Part shown: positions 23,501-38,700 of the stretch, piece after piece
Layout: each line of letters starts with the position of its first letter
Position numbering within the stretch: position 1 is the stretch's first letter
Assembly (NCBI GenBank): GCA_024305405.1
Contig: JAKNDB010000068.1
Location: 4,592,001-4,656,000, forward strand
DNA from: Dirofilaria immitis
Lineage: Eukaryota > Nematoda > Chromadorea > Rhabditida > Onchocercidae
Direction: 5' to 3'
Length of the DNA: 64,000 bases
Notes under the pieces: model-generated
What the model was told of the DNA's origin: nothing
What the model saw: only the letters and a program-made list of their open reading frames with translations
Databases searched by the model: none
Position numbers and translations under genes: made by a program

Positions 23501-26500
23501 AAAGTATTTTAAGCTTATATATAAACACTGTGCAATTCAACAGTAGCTTCATCAGTCAAATAATGGAAAACAGAAATTAGGCAAATGATAAACACTAACA
23601 GAAATTGATATATCCAGAAACATATCCAAAGTTCAGAACAAAAAGAAACAAATAAAATTGAATGAAAATAAAAAAATGTAGACTCCTTAAATCAAACCAC
23701 TATTCTATGCAAGATTTAAAACTTCTAACCATTATTCCGTAATTTATAATCACTGAGGTCAATTCTCCGAGCTGGCTCAGCACCTTTCACGGCCACAGCT
23801 GCATTAAGCTGTGGTGCCACCGGTGGCGGCGGTAGGGTTGCAATCGATGGTGCAATTTCTGAAGCGATTAATTTATATAGTGAATGAAATATTTAAAAAT
23901 AAAAATCATCAGAAATTAAAAGTCACAACTTCATATTTGAGTTTCAGTTTCAAAGCTTAAAATTCCAAAACATTAACAGGGCAATAACTGAGATCGCACT
24001 GCTCAAAGAACACGCTATAATAATAGTAAATATTTTGGAAATAAAAATAACTTACGATTTTGTCCTTGTCGCTGCTGCTGTGATGAAGGCTGTTGCGGTG
24101 ACTGTTGCTGCGGCTGACCGGGATTTTGTGGTGTAGCAGCTTCCTTAGCGAGCTACGCATTGCATATTTCTTGATATTCAACGATTCACCGTGTGTTTTG
24201 TAGATACGGGAGAATTCTTCGGTTAATTCTAATCAATGAATAAGCTTTTACTTCGAAAAGATTTGCCATTAAATTTTAATATGAATTGATGCCAAAATTA
24301 ATGTGGAAATTACAAAAACAAAACAGTCATAGTATTCAGTTCAATATTAAATTAATAATTTCTGAAATATTATTATCGGAACACTAAAGCATTCTTACAA
24401 GGAGTATCCGGAAAAGCAGATATAACCTACTTAATAATTTATCGAGCGACATTGTTGGATCAACTTGTTTATACCATGGTGCTTCATCGGGTGTTGTTTG
24501 AATCTGAAATTGAATTCCTGAAATGCCACCTGAAATTATTTCTTTCGGAAGAAAATGGTTGAAAATATATTAAAAATTCAAAAATGATCTATAATTCCAG
24601 TAAATAACATGATAAAAAGGATATCAAAAATAAAAAATACCCCGCACAAAATGAAAAAAAAACCCTTATATTCAAACAAAAATCAATTAAAACAAATTAA
24701 TCTGAAGAAAAGAAACAGGCCAATACATGAGTCCTGACATCAAACTCACAAAAATAAAAAAGAAAAAACAATTAAAAAATCCAAAAAAACATATTTATAA
24801 CACTCAAAGATATGGTGAATATAAGAAAACCAAACGTCACACTAAGCCATAAGACTTTGCAGGATGGTATCCCTTCACGAACTTATGAAAAAAAAGAACC
24901 CCAAAGCTGTGAGAAAAAATGGATTTCAAACTTGTAAGAAAAAAAATATAAATTTCAAACTTGTAAGGAAAAACTATAAAACTTGCCTAGAAAAACTGCA
25001 ACACTTATAAAATAATATTTTTATAAATCTAAACTTATACATATTTCCTCTTCTGTGAATTGATTATGACTATTACGAACTTCTATTTCTTCATTATTCC
25101 GGCAACGCTTGCACATACTTATAAACACACATAAACACATTTCTGTCAACACGTGTTGCCTTAGGAGAATAACTAGGAATGACGTGCTGCATGTTTTCAA
25201 AAATAAATTCACCTTCACGCGGTTTATTGCATCTTTTATCATTCAATTGTAAGCTTTTTATTTCTGACATACGCAGACCATGATAATACGAAAAAAATTT
25301 AGTAGAAAAAATATATTTAGTTCCAACGTTTGTAAAACATGCATTTAAGGTGCAGTGCAAAAAAATTAAAAATAATGGAGAAAAATTTTTGAGGGAATAA
25401 TGATATAGCAGTCTATGCGATCGATTTCAAAAACTTAATAACCACTCTCGATGTTTGCAAATCCGTAACTACCATTCTGTCTCGAGAATAGAAAACGCAT
25501 TTCCTGCCAAAAGATTATATCAGTAAACACCGGTTCGAAGTTCTATTTGCCCTCCAATTTTTAAATCATATTTCACTAAAATGGAGCAATCCTAAAAGAA
25601 TTTAAAAGGTCTTTTATTGATAATTAAAATATATGAATTTCAACATTCTAGAAAAACAAGATAAATTTGATTAACAGAAAAAACTAAGTTTTTAATATGA
25701 TCTAAAAAGTTTCAATTTTTTCCTCCTAATTTTCAGAATGCTTCGTATGATAACAACCTTAAACTAAAGTAAGGAAAAGCGCAAGCATGTAAAAACCAGG
25801 AGTTTTTTGAAGTAAATTCAATGTTTTTAAAATAAAAATAACAGGAAAGTTGCAAGGAAACAAAAAAATAAGCTACTTAAAAAATGTCAATAAAAGTTAC
25901 CTTTATTTAATTTTTGATATGCAATTCTCTCTCTTTCCCTCTGTATGTTTGTGTATTTCTTCCAACAAAGCGAAGTGGTAGATTTCCCACATGGAGCTTT
26001 TTTTTGGCTGTTAACTGGCAATTTAACAAAAAGCAGAAAGAAATTCGACCTGCCCAGAATTTATAATTGGTAGACTTTATAGCTAATTTTAAATCCCATT
26101 ATCTCTTTGCTTGTGGTTTATGTGTGTTCTTACACTCTTACTGAACTGCACTGCTGACAGTTAACTTGCGCAACCGTGCAAGCTTTCAGTGAAATGCATG
26201 AATTACAGCGAGATGCACCACTTAACGAAATGGTACCAGAAACAACTACAGTGACTTCTTTCGCTTCACTTCAAAATATAGACAAGCCACTAAGTTCGTT
26301 CCTCTTCCCAATTTTTCGGTATAAAGTGCGAATCTCAAGCGCTACTCCACACACATCACGAACTTGCACGATTTGCAGCAATTAGTACAGACAGTCCAAG
26401 CGTTGTTCTTGTTTGTCTTTTGTTTATCAAGACTGATCTGCGTTAGCACTTCCGCAACACGCAATACTGATTGCAAAATGCAGGAAGTGACGCATTACAG

Positions 26501-29500
26501 CTTTACACGAACAAATTGTTACGCTGCGCACCACGCATGCAACCACACGACAAAGTAGCCTCATGAAGTAGGCTTGAATTTTCATCCTTTTTGGAGATTG
26601 AAAACTAAATCTTCTTTTTTCAAAACTATAAATTTAAAATTCAACGGCAATGCAATGTTTTCGCTGCTGGTTTTGTGCATACAGCAGTTACCTGCAAAAT
26701 ATCATTATTTTTGCTTATAGATTAACATGCCTAAGCATACTCAGATTTTAAGCCCAGATCACTAAACTTGGAAAGCTTAATTGCCACGGATAATACAAAA
26801 AGACTGTGTGCTTTCATGCATCCCTATTTAATTCACTAAAATGTGCGATCAAGTGGATTAGCCCAAAAAGAAAAATGAATCTACCTCATTTATCACTTAA
26901 AGCTACGAATTATACTCATGCATCAATTTTTAGTTTCATTAGTTGGCAGTTTCAATGAAAAAGATAAGCAGCCCCAACTGAAAACTGCACTTCAAGCTAC
27001 AAAAAGAAGGCATCAGAAGTACCTCTTTTAGTTTCTGTTACAATTCTCTTCATTTATCCTTACTGGATACCAAACGAAAAATAAATATAAAATTTCAGCA
27101 TCGCTTACTTCAAATTCTGCCCAAAGACATGCCATTTGAATGCAAACACATGCAATTGCTTTAGCCGTATAACGCACTCCCAATTCGTCATATGAAGCCT
27201 TAAAAGAAAAATAATTCTTACATTTTGAAAAAAGGTAATGATAGAATAACCAATTTGTTCGTTTATTTTCATTTCTGTTCTTGCAATGATTCTTTATAAA
27301 TCAATGGAATCATATCGTATTTTACGTTGTCTGCAGAAAGTTTCTTTTCTTCTTTTCCAACTATTCCAAAAATTTTTATTCATTATCAACAATATCAAAA
27401 AATTTACATGTCACTCGCAAACCAATAAGCTATCTCCGATATCCTTCTGTTTCCTGAAGCATCTAAAATAATAATTTATATTACTAAATAAATTATAATG
27501 TTATTTATTATGTTCGTCATCAATTATAAAGAAAAATCGCTTTTGCGAAACTTAACTACATTTAATTTTTATCATTTAACTCTTCGACTTCGATATTGAA
27601 ATTCCCTGAATAATACATAACGTATGTATGCTTCCGAATAAAATATCGATTAACACAATGTCTGCTAAAACGAGTAGCTAGCAATTGAGATTGCGTCATC
27701 CTCACAGTTAACATGCTGTCAGATTTGATTTACTTCAAATTTTGTCCTAACAACGATCTCTCACTAATGAAATATTCACCATTACAATTCATTCACCATT
27801 ATAATTCTCCATAACTTATCTAACATTATAAAAACCAACCTCGTGCAAATTTTTGCATATGCGTCAGGACGTATGGATGCGGTATGTCCACCGACAAATC
27901 GAATGCTGCATGAGTAAATGTACAGTTGAGAAAAACTGTGCAATACTACTCTTTCAATTATGCTCATCAAGTTTAAATTGATGTTTTAATGCATTTGAAT
28001 TTCAATTTTCAAAACCAAAAGTATAATGTCTTCGCGTATTTCGACATTTGAATAGGCAAACAACAAAAACTTGATTATTTCGTTGTTATTCCAAACAAAG
28101 AGCAAAACTTGCCAATTGTTTGCAGGACGAGATTTTCCAATGTGACAATAAGTTGCGATGCATCATGAAGACGCTGTAAAATATTTCAATTAACTAACAG
28201 GAATGAGTATTTTAACATAATAATATGCATTCAAAGCTCTTATATAAGAAACTGAATCTAATTCATAGTTGTCATGGAAAACGGAAACAGATCCCAAAGT
28301 TAAGAAAAAATTTCCGTTGTAAATGTAAAAATAAATAAGTTGCTCGACCATCTTTCATTACTATTTACGGCAGCAAATACATGGACAAAAAAATGAAATA
28401 ATTTCAAGAAGCTATAATAAATTCGACTCAAAAAAAAGTATACACAACAAAGAATTGCTGACATTATTATCCAAATTTGGTGAAATGGGAAATTTGATAG
28501 CCCACCATACACGTACAACGTGATCCAACTTGCGAGGACATTCTTCTGATTTACCCGCCAAAAACAAACATGCAGCAGCAATGTCCTGGAAAAATTCTCA
28601 TTGTCAATCTCAGTACAAAAACTGTTGCTTTCATATTAGCGAATCACAACATATACTTGGGAAGGAAAAACAACTTTAGGGATTACACCCTGATTTTCAA
28701 AAAATTATTTTGGGAAGAAAAAAGTCAAATCATTCATCAGCTGTGATATGGAATCCAGTAAGTTAACGAAATCACACGGTGTGAAATTCTTACCGAACAC
28801 AAAGATAACTCCTGTTATAATAAATCTCACCCGTGGATCAAACTTGAAGAAGGAATGGAAAACAAAGAACCGATGCATATGCATCATTGCAGCACAAATG
28901 CATAGCTGAGATCTGAAAATAAAAAACCAATTTGAATTTTGAAGCTAAAAGGAACAATACTAATTTATTTCATATATTGATGTAATATGCTTCTTAAATC
29001 CTGAACATATATTTTTAGTCATTTATTTCGCATATAATTTCATAAAAGTTTTCCCCGAAAAATAATTTCTTATTAATGCTAACTTTCGAATGGCCAAACT
29101 ACAAATCTAAAATTTTAACTTAACACTTAACATAGAAATCCTCGTTCCCTGCTGACTGGAGTCTGTAAATAAAAAGTACAATCACTTACATCCGTACTCG
29201 AGATTCATGATTTAATTTGTCAGCCATTTGATGAATTGTACTCGCTGATACTCTTCGTCTTTTTAATTCCTGGGTTTCAAAATAAATAATATATTTCACT
29301 AAATAACTTAATTAACCTTCATAAAATACTCTGCAATTCTTAGATCTACTATATTATGATCTGCTATTGAATGCTTACAATTTCGTAACATGATATTTTA
29401 CAGTATCATATCTTTAATTTTTTATTCTGAAGCAAACTTCCGGATTCAAAAACAACATTAAAAGTATTAGAATAAACACGAAAATATTTTAAAACATGTG

Positions 29501-29709
29501 AGTTTTAATTTTGAAAGAAAAAAATTTACTTCTTCCGGTGACATGCCTTCTCGTATGCTAGGTACCCTCATCAACTGTTCATGAGTGAATATCCAGCGAG
29601 ATGATGATGGTATCGAAGCAGAGGCCGACGCCGCAGCAGCTGATTGACGTTCACCTGATGCTGCTGCTTGCGACGTGCTAATATTTGTTGTTACGTTTGT
29701 CGCTAGCAT
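20590..29709 (-). CDS. cit-1: Cyclin T (P-TEFb regulatory subunit)
   Basis: Cyclin T pairs with CDK9 to phosphorylate the RNA polymerase II tail and release paused polymerase. Exons: 29709-29530, 29269-29190, 28912-28831, 28585-28463, 28173-28113, 27905-27840, one unplaced, 27198-27109, 24503-24431, 24228-24056, 23858-23730, 23438-23298, 23015-22759, 22599-22458, 22335-22069, 21836-21671, 21535-21343, 20798-20590. Cyclin box landmarks: SSRWIFTHEQLMRVPS, AAMMHMHRFFVFHSF, LFLAGKSEECPRKLDHVV, LIVTLENLVLQTIAFDL, LHMTNWGVRYTAKAIACVCI, DEAPWYKQVDPTMSLDKLL. The long C-terminus is Gln/Pro/Ser-rich with KHHRKRFHE-like SHHRKRFHENN. Two introns use GC donors (after 28113 and 23298). Single bases are missing near 27179-27181, 24149-24156 and 22823-22827, each proven by intron phase. 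The last exon (RRSSPRYRRGEWKR) rests on phase fit only. Confidence 0.85.
24504..27108 (-). other. 2.6 kb cyclin T intron with a GC-richer block
   Basis: This intron separates WAEFE from IQTTPDEAPWY within the second cyclin fold. The block at about 26100-26560 is clearly GC-richer than its flanks and has two overlapping + strand open frames without recognisable content. It could be an internal promoter or alternative first exon. Around 25094-25360 there is an 88-codon minus-strand frame of uncertain meaning. Confidence 0.35.
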
Positions 29710-31018
29710 TGCTGACGACGCAAGCTGGAAAACATAGCTTTGTCACACTAGTATTGATCCATTATTGTTACAATGAGAAACACGACGGTTATAGCAAGTA
29801 TTATTTCGGTATGGATGCGAAGTCTTAGAACCCATTTGTAAAAGTTCGGAACCCAATGATAATGCTCAAAAAAAGACAGATCGTTAGACGTCCAATCTGA
29901 AACTTGCTGCTAGCAATGTAGGCACGGAAAAAATTGATTACAGCTGAGATAAGGGATTTCGAAAAAGGAAACGAAGAACTGGTATTTGAGAAGTACAAAT
30001 TAACTTAAAATGAAACCTTGAAATCATTAACTAATATTAATATAGCTATATGGCTAATATAATGAAATGACTGATAGGAAACAGCAGGATTTAAGATTAG
30101 TTATTGTAGAAGAAAATAATTCCGGTTAAAAGAGCTTGGTACTATTGTAAGATTACTGGAAACAGATAAAAGAGATTTAATCACAAAAAAATCCCAATAG
30201 AAATATCTCACAAACTCCAACAGCCAATGAGATATTAATGCATAAGAATTATATAAATATATCCTTACACTTTACACACTAAATATATGTTTGAGATCTA
30301 ACTCCATCGCTGTTATCTGTTTCGTTTAATTACCAGAGTTTGATTTATTTGGTAGCAAATATGGCTACTGACAAACCTTATTTGCTAAATAGATGTTTTG
30401 ATATTCAGATTACCTGCAAACATTAAAATATCGTTTCTAAAATTTCATTTCACTACTCAGTAATCATAACACATCAATTAAACACCTTATAAGCCGAAAC
30501 AGTTTGATTAAACGAACAATTGAAGCCGCAATCCACCAAGTGCGGAAACGCAAACAGATTGTTGCTAGAAACAAATATTTTTATACCCAATTTTATGCAA
30601 ATTCTTGGCACCTTTACTATATTCCATTAAGGTTTCATTAAAAGGACTTCTAAACACTAACATATGTAATCGTATTTCAAACAATGACTTACACGTACTA
30701 TCACACTTTAATGCTTACTTTTTTCACAAATTTGTGTTTCAGTTATATAAGAAATAGTATGGACTTTATTAGTAACAAAATAAAGAAATTCTAATTTTAA
30801 TACATTTTAGAAAGATCTGATTAAAGAGTGGTGCTAAACAAATTTGATAAATATCTAATTTGGGTTTGAAAGTTATATTAAGTAGGTACCAAATTTTATG
30901 TGAAAAGCAAGTAAACCAAAGTAGTAATGCTAAATCTAAGCATGATAAAATCAAGTACCATGTAAAATCCTAATATAATTAAAATCACCAAAAAACACAA
31001 AGTAAAGTCCAACTTACA
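29710..31018 (-). other. Probable 5' UTR intron of cyclin T
   Basis: The coding start at 29709 lies 17 nt after a TTTTCCAG acceptor at 29726. A strong GTAAGT donor (minus strand, 31012-31017) ends a GC-rich block upstream. Together they suggest a 1.3 kb intron in the 5' UTR. SL trans-splicing at 29726 is an equal alternative. No other exon is seen in between. Confidence 0.45.
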
Positions 31019-31205
31019 AGCGAACACTAAACTTATGACGAGAAGACCGGCAATACCCCACAATCATTGTCACCTTCCCCGAAACAACAATTACCTAGGA
31101 ATCGCTTAGTTATCCAGCGACAAAAGCCGTCGCAACGTGTACGCACGCGCAGCCTATCGACCGTATGAAATGTCATCGTAAACGTCACGCGGCAATTTAA
31201 ATTTT
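31018..31205 (-). promoter_or_regulatory. Candidate cyclin T promoter and noncoding first exon
   Basis: About 190 bp of unusually GC-rich, CpG-containing sequence stands out from the A+T-rich background. On the minus strand it contains CGCGTGACGTTTACGATGAC (a CREB/ATF-like TGACG core, 31183-31187 region) and GTGCGTACACGTTGCG, and ends with a GTAAGT donor. Its position 1.3 kb upstream of a housekeeping gene and its composition suit a promoter plus 5' UTR exon. No TATA box is needed or seen. Confidence 0.45.
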
Positions 31206-31432
31206 GACGCGTTATGCAATTTTTTCAAATCAAGATTTCATTTTTTTGAAACTTTTGGTAAAACTTGAAAAGAAGGAAGAAGATGGAATTTTTGATTTAA
31301 AAAAAATGACGAAATACTCATTGGCTCAACAAATTAAAGAGACTGCAGTACAAAAATTCATGCACGCATACATCTTTACCGATATATGTTTACGTAATAT
31401 ATCCTATGTATATGTATATGTATGTATGTGAA

Positions 31433-31448
31433 TGTGTGTGTGTGTGTG

Positions 31449-31482
<34 letters not shown>
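31433..31482. repeat. (GT)n microsatellite
   Basis: About 50 bp of GT with one slip (TT) near 31450. Confidence 0.95.
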
Positions 31483-31485
<3 letters not shown>

Positions 31486-31934
31486 GGTCTGGATGAATGA
31501 AAAAGAAGCTAGAATGCATTGATAAGAATAAGTTTCGTTAAAAGGGGTGGGATAGATGAAAGGAGGGGTTAACAAGGATGGGACAAGGAAGGATAGAGGA
31601 TGATGCTTCATAGGTGGCACTTTTTATTCCTTCATCTTCGAAAGGCCAAGGCCACCGATTTACAGATAGGCTTATAATTTAAGGCACTTCCTTCCCGCCT
31701 TCCTTTCTATTTCCATCCCCCCTCCCTTCCCTTCTTCTCTTCCCGATAACATCTAGTTCAACCCATTTCAATTTCAATTCGACCCATCTATCCTCTGTTC
31801 GACTAATTCTGAGCCAGAAGAGGACGCAAGTAGACTTAGGACAAAATTATATTTACCGACTGTTGGATATTATTTCAAGAAATGTAGCAATCATAAGCTA
31901 TCATTTGTGGATTTTCTCAATCAAAGTTGGCAAC

Positions 31935-31961
31935 ACGAACAACAACAGCAACAGCAACAGC

Positions 31962-32009
<48 letters not shown>

Positions 32010-32076
32010 AACAACAATAACAACAGTAATAATAATAATAATAATAACAGTAATAATAACAATAATAGCATCAACG

Positions 32077-32122
<46 letters not shown>

Positions 32123-32155
32123 CGACAACAAGGACAATAATAATAATAATAATAA
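31935..32155. repeat. (CAA)n / (AAT)n trinucleotide tract
   Basis: Two CAA blocks separated and followed by AAT/AAC blocks over about 220 bp. Because the period is three, all forward frames stay open and give long poly-Asn, poly-Gln-like or poly-Thr frames, which are not genes. Confidence 0.95.
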
Positions 32156-32250
32156 TTCCGATCAAATCTGAAGGATAAGGAAGAAACGAGAAGGATATAA
32201 TCGGAAGGATATATGACAGATATTTTTTTTGAAGCGTAAAGCACTAATTA

Positions 32251-32589
32251 ATGGCCAATGATAAAATGGGCCACAACAATATCATCATTTATTCTGGCTA
32301 TTGCTTGTTCGCTAATTTCGAATTATATTATGAATACTATGAGCATTTTAATGATTGCTTTGTATTATCTATTATTATTTGCGGTTCTATTCTACATTTT
32401 TTAGAATTTCGCTATTTTCAAATTGCAAATTTTAATATCTGGACTATATGGCTCATTTTGTTTTCCTATATCATAATGATAATTGTTGAACAAATGATCG
32501 GTCATTTATCGATAGGAATTTACGTCATAAATAATTTAGGCTGTTTTGCCATTTTGGATAACAGCGATCCATTCTTTATCAAAACTTAA
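32251..32589 (+). CDS. Unassigned hydrophobic 112-codon open frame
   Basis: ATG at 32251, TAA at 32587-32589. The product starts MANDKMGHNNIIIYSGYCLF and has two or three hydrophobic stretches (CFVLSIIICGSILHF, WTIWLILFSYIIMIIV). In A+T-rich DNA translated hydrophobic frames of this length appear by chance, and no family, splice site or promoter supports it. Confidence 0.12.
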   Translation: MANDKMGHNNIIIYSGYCLFANFELYYEYYEHFNDCFVLSIIICGSILHFLEFRYFQIANFNIWTIWLILFSYIIMIIVEQMIGHLSIGIYVINNLGCFAILDNSDPFFIKT

Positions 32590-33590
32590 CATCAATAATG
32601 GTTGATAAAATTAGCTTTTAATATGCAGCACCTGCAGCCTTTTTGCTATAACATTTCAATTCCATAACATATAGGAACAAAGTTGAAGTCATGGCAACCA
32701 ATAAGATTGTTCAAAAGTTGACAATTTAGACGTCAAACATATCAAAGTTTCTTAATTGAAAATTCAGTTTCTTTAAATTTAACCATTACATTCACTAAAT
32801 TTAAATTTTTCACTTCTTTTCCAACTTAACCCAGCATATTTTCCATTTTATCAAATTCAAAATTACAATTTTTAAAATGCATTTAAACTGTAACACAAAA
32901 CAGAAATACAATATGTACAAAATTCTGAATAATTTTTATCAATCATTGCATGGCAATTAATCTAATTTTTAAATCGAAAAAATAAATTTCATTCAAATTA
33001 ATATGAAAATTTTTGATTGCATAAATTGAAAAAATAAAATTCATTTTTAATCAATACATCATTTACCTTTTCTTAATGTTCAAAAACCAAAATTTAATTC
33101 GTTCCTTTTTTTTTGTTTTTTCCGAAATAAATTTAAAAGATCATTTTAAACAGATGATAAAAGAAAGAAATATATGAAAAGATTTATTAATAAAATATTA
33201 TTTCATATATTTAATTAATCATTGAGTGATTTGTTTTCTCTTATAAGAGATAATTTGAAGAGATAATCTGTTTTTAATCATTTCTATTATTTATCAAAAA
33301 AATATTCTGAAGATTTATTTTTCATTTTTGGCATTTGCAATCTCTACTATATAAGTATGGCATTTATAACGACCATCCGATTTGATTAATTATGCAAAAT
33401 GTAATGAGACTATTTATAACAACAATTATTAGTTAGTACATTCTTCAATAATTATTATATGAAATGACGAAGAAAAGAATGGAATAAAATGATAATTTAC
33501 TTTTATTAGTAAAATAATTCCTATTTACTACTTTATTATCAAATATGCAAATATTTTATATTTCTTCTCTTTTCAACATTTATATTTCAA

Positions 33591-35700
<2,110 letters not shown>

Positions 35701-38700
35701 ATGGATGAATATATCAATAGTAATTGGAATACGATATCATCCATTTCAACTGATGCAACTTTCTTATCAACAACAACTGCCGTTCTTGATACTGCACTTA
35801 GCGATCATTCATTAAGCTGGGGCGCAATTATCCTTTCTGTTATTATGGGCGCTATTTCTATCGTTACAGTTGTTGGCAATTTAGCTGTTCTATTATGCTA
35901 TTATTTGGATAAAAATATCCGTCAGCCAAGCAACTATTTCATCTTTTCATTGGCGGTGTCAGATTTGGTAAGTTTAATTTTACGTATGAATTCTACTAAT
36001 ACTTACGTATTTGACGTAATTATTGACTTTGTATAAATAATTTGGCATATAGTTGTTTGGTTTTGTTATTAATAATTATTGGCTTGGTAATCTTAAAATC
36101 AAATTTCGAAATTTTCTAAGCTAACATTGTGGTTATCAAATTTGATAACCACAATTTCTTCAAAACTTTCATTTACATCAATCGTTTTTGTTAGATATAA
36201 TTGATTTTGATATCTCAAAACAAAACTAATTTTACATTTATAAATTCTTTTAAAGAATTTTGCATAAAGTATTTTTTAACGAAAAAAATAAAAAGGAAAG
36301 AAAGAGTATATGTCTATGAGAGAGAGTGTGTGGGAGAGAGAGAGTGCGAAGCTAAAGTTTTAAGATAAAATTATTTAAAAAGGTTTGATTATAAAGATGT
36401 TGCTTTATTCATTATTCCCATATTCATCTATATAAATAGTACAGTTCTGCAAATGTTTCTAACATTAAAATTTAATTTTATCAATAGAAAATATACTGTC
36501 GAGAATGTTTCATAACTTATCCAATTCCAAATATTTTCAAACGATCTGTTACTTATCAAATAATCGATTTCGATTACACATGACAAATTTAATTATTTAT
36601 TACTTTTAATATGGTATAATCTTCAAATAGATCAGTAATTGGTTATTCAATTAGCAGTGATTTAAAAAAATGATAATTAGAAACTTTTAAATCAATCAAT
36701 AATTCATTTCTTACATTTTGCATTATTTATCGGATTATTAAATATTTGAAAAAGTAATTAATGAATATTTCCTTTTCTTTTTTGCTTTGCGACAATGAAA
36801 TATTTGTAATGCGAACGAAAAAGCGAATTTAATGTTATTAATTGAAAATATTTGCATATTTTATGCTCCATTTAGCATAGTTTGAGTATATTGAAGGCAA
36901 ATTTATAACAAATTTTCGCGTCTATTTTCGCTTCACTTCGTTAAACTTTCTCGCCTTTTTAAATAACACTTCGCAAAAATAACTATTTAATGTAGATTAT
37001 TCGCTAACGAAATTCGAGTGAATCTAAAGTCATGAGAAGAGAGAGAGAGAAGAGAGAGAGAGAGAGAAAAGAGGAGATTTAAGGAGAAAGAATTATTTGA
37101 GGTTGAAGAAATTTTATTTTTGATTTATCGTTTTTTCTTTTTCATTTCTTTTTTGCTGGAATTTTCAAAAAAAAAATTTATGAAGTTATCAAATAAGATA
37201 AATTTTTAATTTATTTTACATTTAAAGTTTGATAAATATATTAAACTTTCATTTTTGCCTCTTTGCGCAAATACTTTTGATTCAATTACGAATGAGACGT
37301 TTTCGTAATTATGATATTATTACGTTTTTGTTAATATTATTAAGTAACATTTTGCAAACAATTTTATGCATGTATGCATGCATGCATACATGCATTAATG
37401 CATTTACGCAAATAGGTACATAATGGGAAATGAAAAGGAAAAGATTAATTTGTTAATATGAAATTTTTTTATTTTAAAATTTAATGAAATAACTGCAAAA
37501 AGCTAATTTTTATGAGTGAGCATTTAATTTTAGCAAATTTTGGATGATAAAAAATAGAATGAAATAGTGGAATTATACATTATAAAATGGTTTTTAAAGC
37601 ATTTATAATAATAAGAATGCTGAAATTTCTTATTTATAGTATTAAAGTATTGCGAAAAAAAAAAGAAAGGAAAAATAAAATTAATGTCAACTGCTGTATA
37701 AACGATCATTTTTTACTTCATTTTTATTGCTTCATATTTTAACTTTATACGAAATAATTTAAAAAACAAAAATTATGCAGAAAGAATATTAGGCAATGCT
37801 GAAAGATATAAATTATTGATTGATTTTTTCTCTTCTAATTTTTCAGTTGTAAATGTAACGAATATTTTAGCAAATTAATCTTGTTCCGAATTCAATTGGA
37901 TGTTTATTATTTCAGACGATTATTGGCATCATTCTGTTTGATCTTATTGAATTTAAAATTATATAATAACTTGGCCTGAAATGATAACTTTTCGATTTTC
38001 AGTTTTGTTTATTTTTTCCAGAAATAGCTCATTTTATAAATAGAATTAGATAAAATTCAATAAATATGGACAGATATATTCAAGCATTTAGTTCTCGATC
38101 TTCAAATTCTATCCATTTTAATGCCTTATTTGCTTCCAGCCAAGTCATATCTTATTCCTGAAAATACTTCTAACTAATATGATATGATTATGGATAAATA
38201 AATAAAATAAAATAACTCAATAACTATAAATTTATATGTGCCTGGACACATTTCTCCAAAATTTTGCAGCCATGTAGAATTTTTTGGCCAAGAAAAAATA
38301 TAAAATTATACTATCAGTTGTTTATATCAATTAAGCATGATCTTAATAATTTAAAATTTCTAAAATTATAATCGGATTAAAGAACCAGCAAGGTGATAAT
38401 TTTCATTAATAATTAAATATGTAATTATGATTATAATTAAAATTCGATATTCATTATTGGTAAAAAAAATTTTTTTTCTTTGCCAATACGAGATATATTT
38501 ATAGGAAAAAAGAAAAATATTTTTACAAATAGCTCTTGGATTTATTAAATGATGTTAGCCTAGAAGACATGCTTAACTTATATCCACCTTAGTTATCATT
38601 ATTCTTCTTTCCCATGGGAAAGATTATCTAGCTCAGTGCCTTCTATTCATATTATAAAGCCATTTATATAAGCCTAGCTTATATAAGGAATGACTAATCC

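Larger units (their letters stand above)
31206..33590. other. No supported gene; simple repeats
   Basis: Contains a GT microsatellite, a CAA/AAT trinucleotide tract, and one hydrophobic 112-codon frame listed separately. The two divergent genes (cyclin T to the left, GAR to the right) flank it. Confidence 0.5.

Noticed and set aside
31863..32178. Overlapping frames of poly-Asn, poly-Thr, poly-Leu and poly-Val on both strands
   Set aside because: They arise from the CAA/AAT trinucleotide tract; no flanking coding sequence or splice signals.
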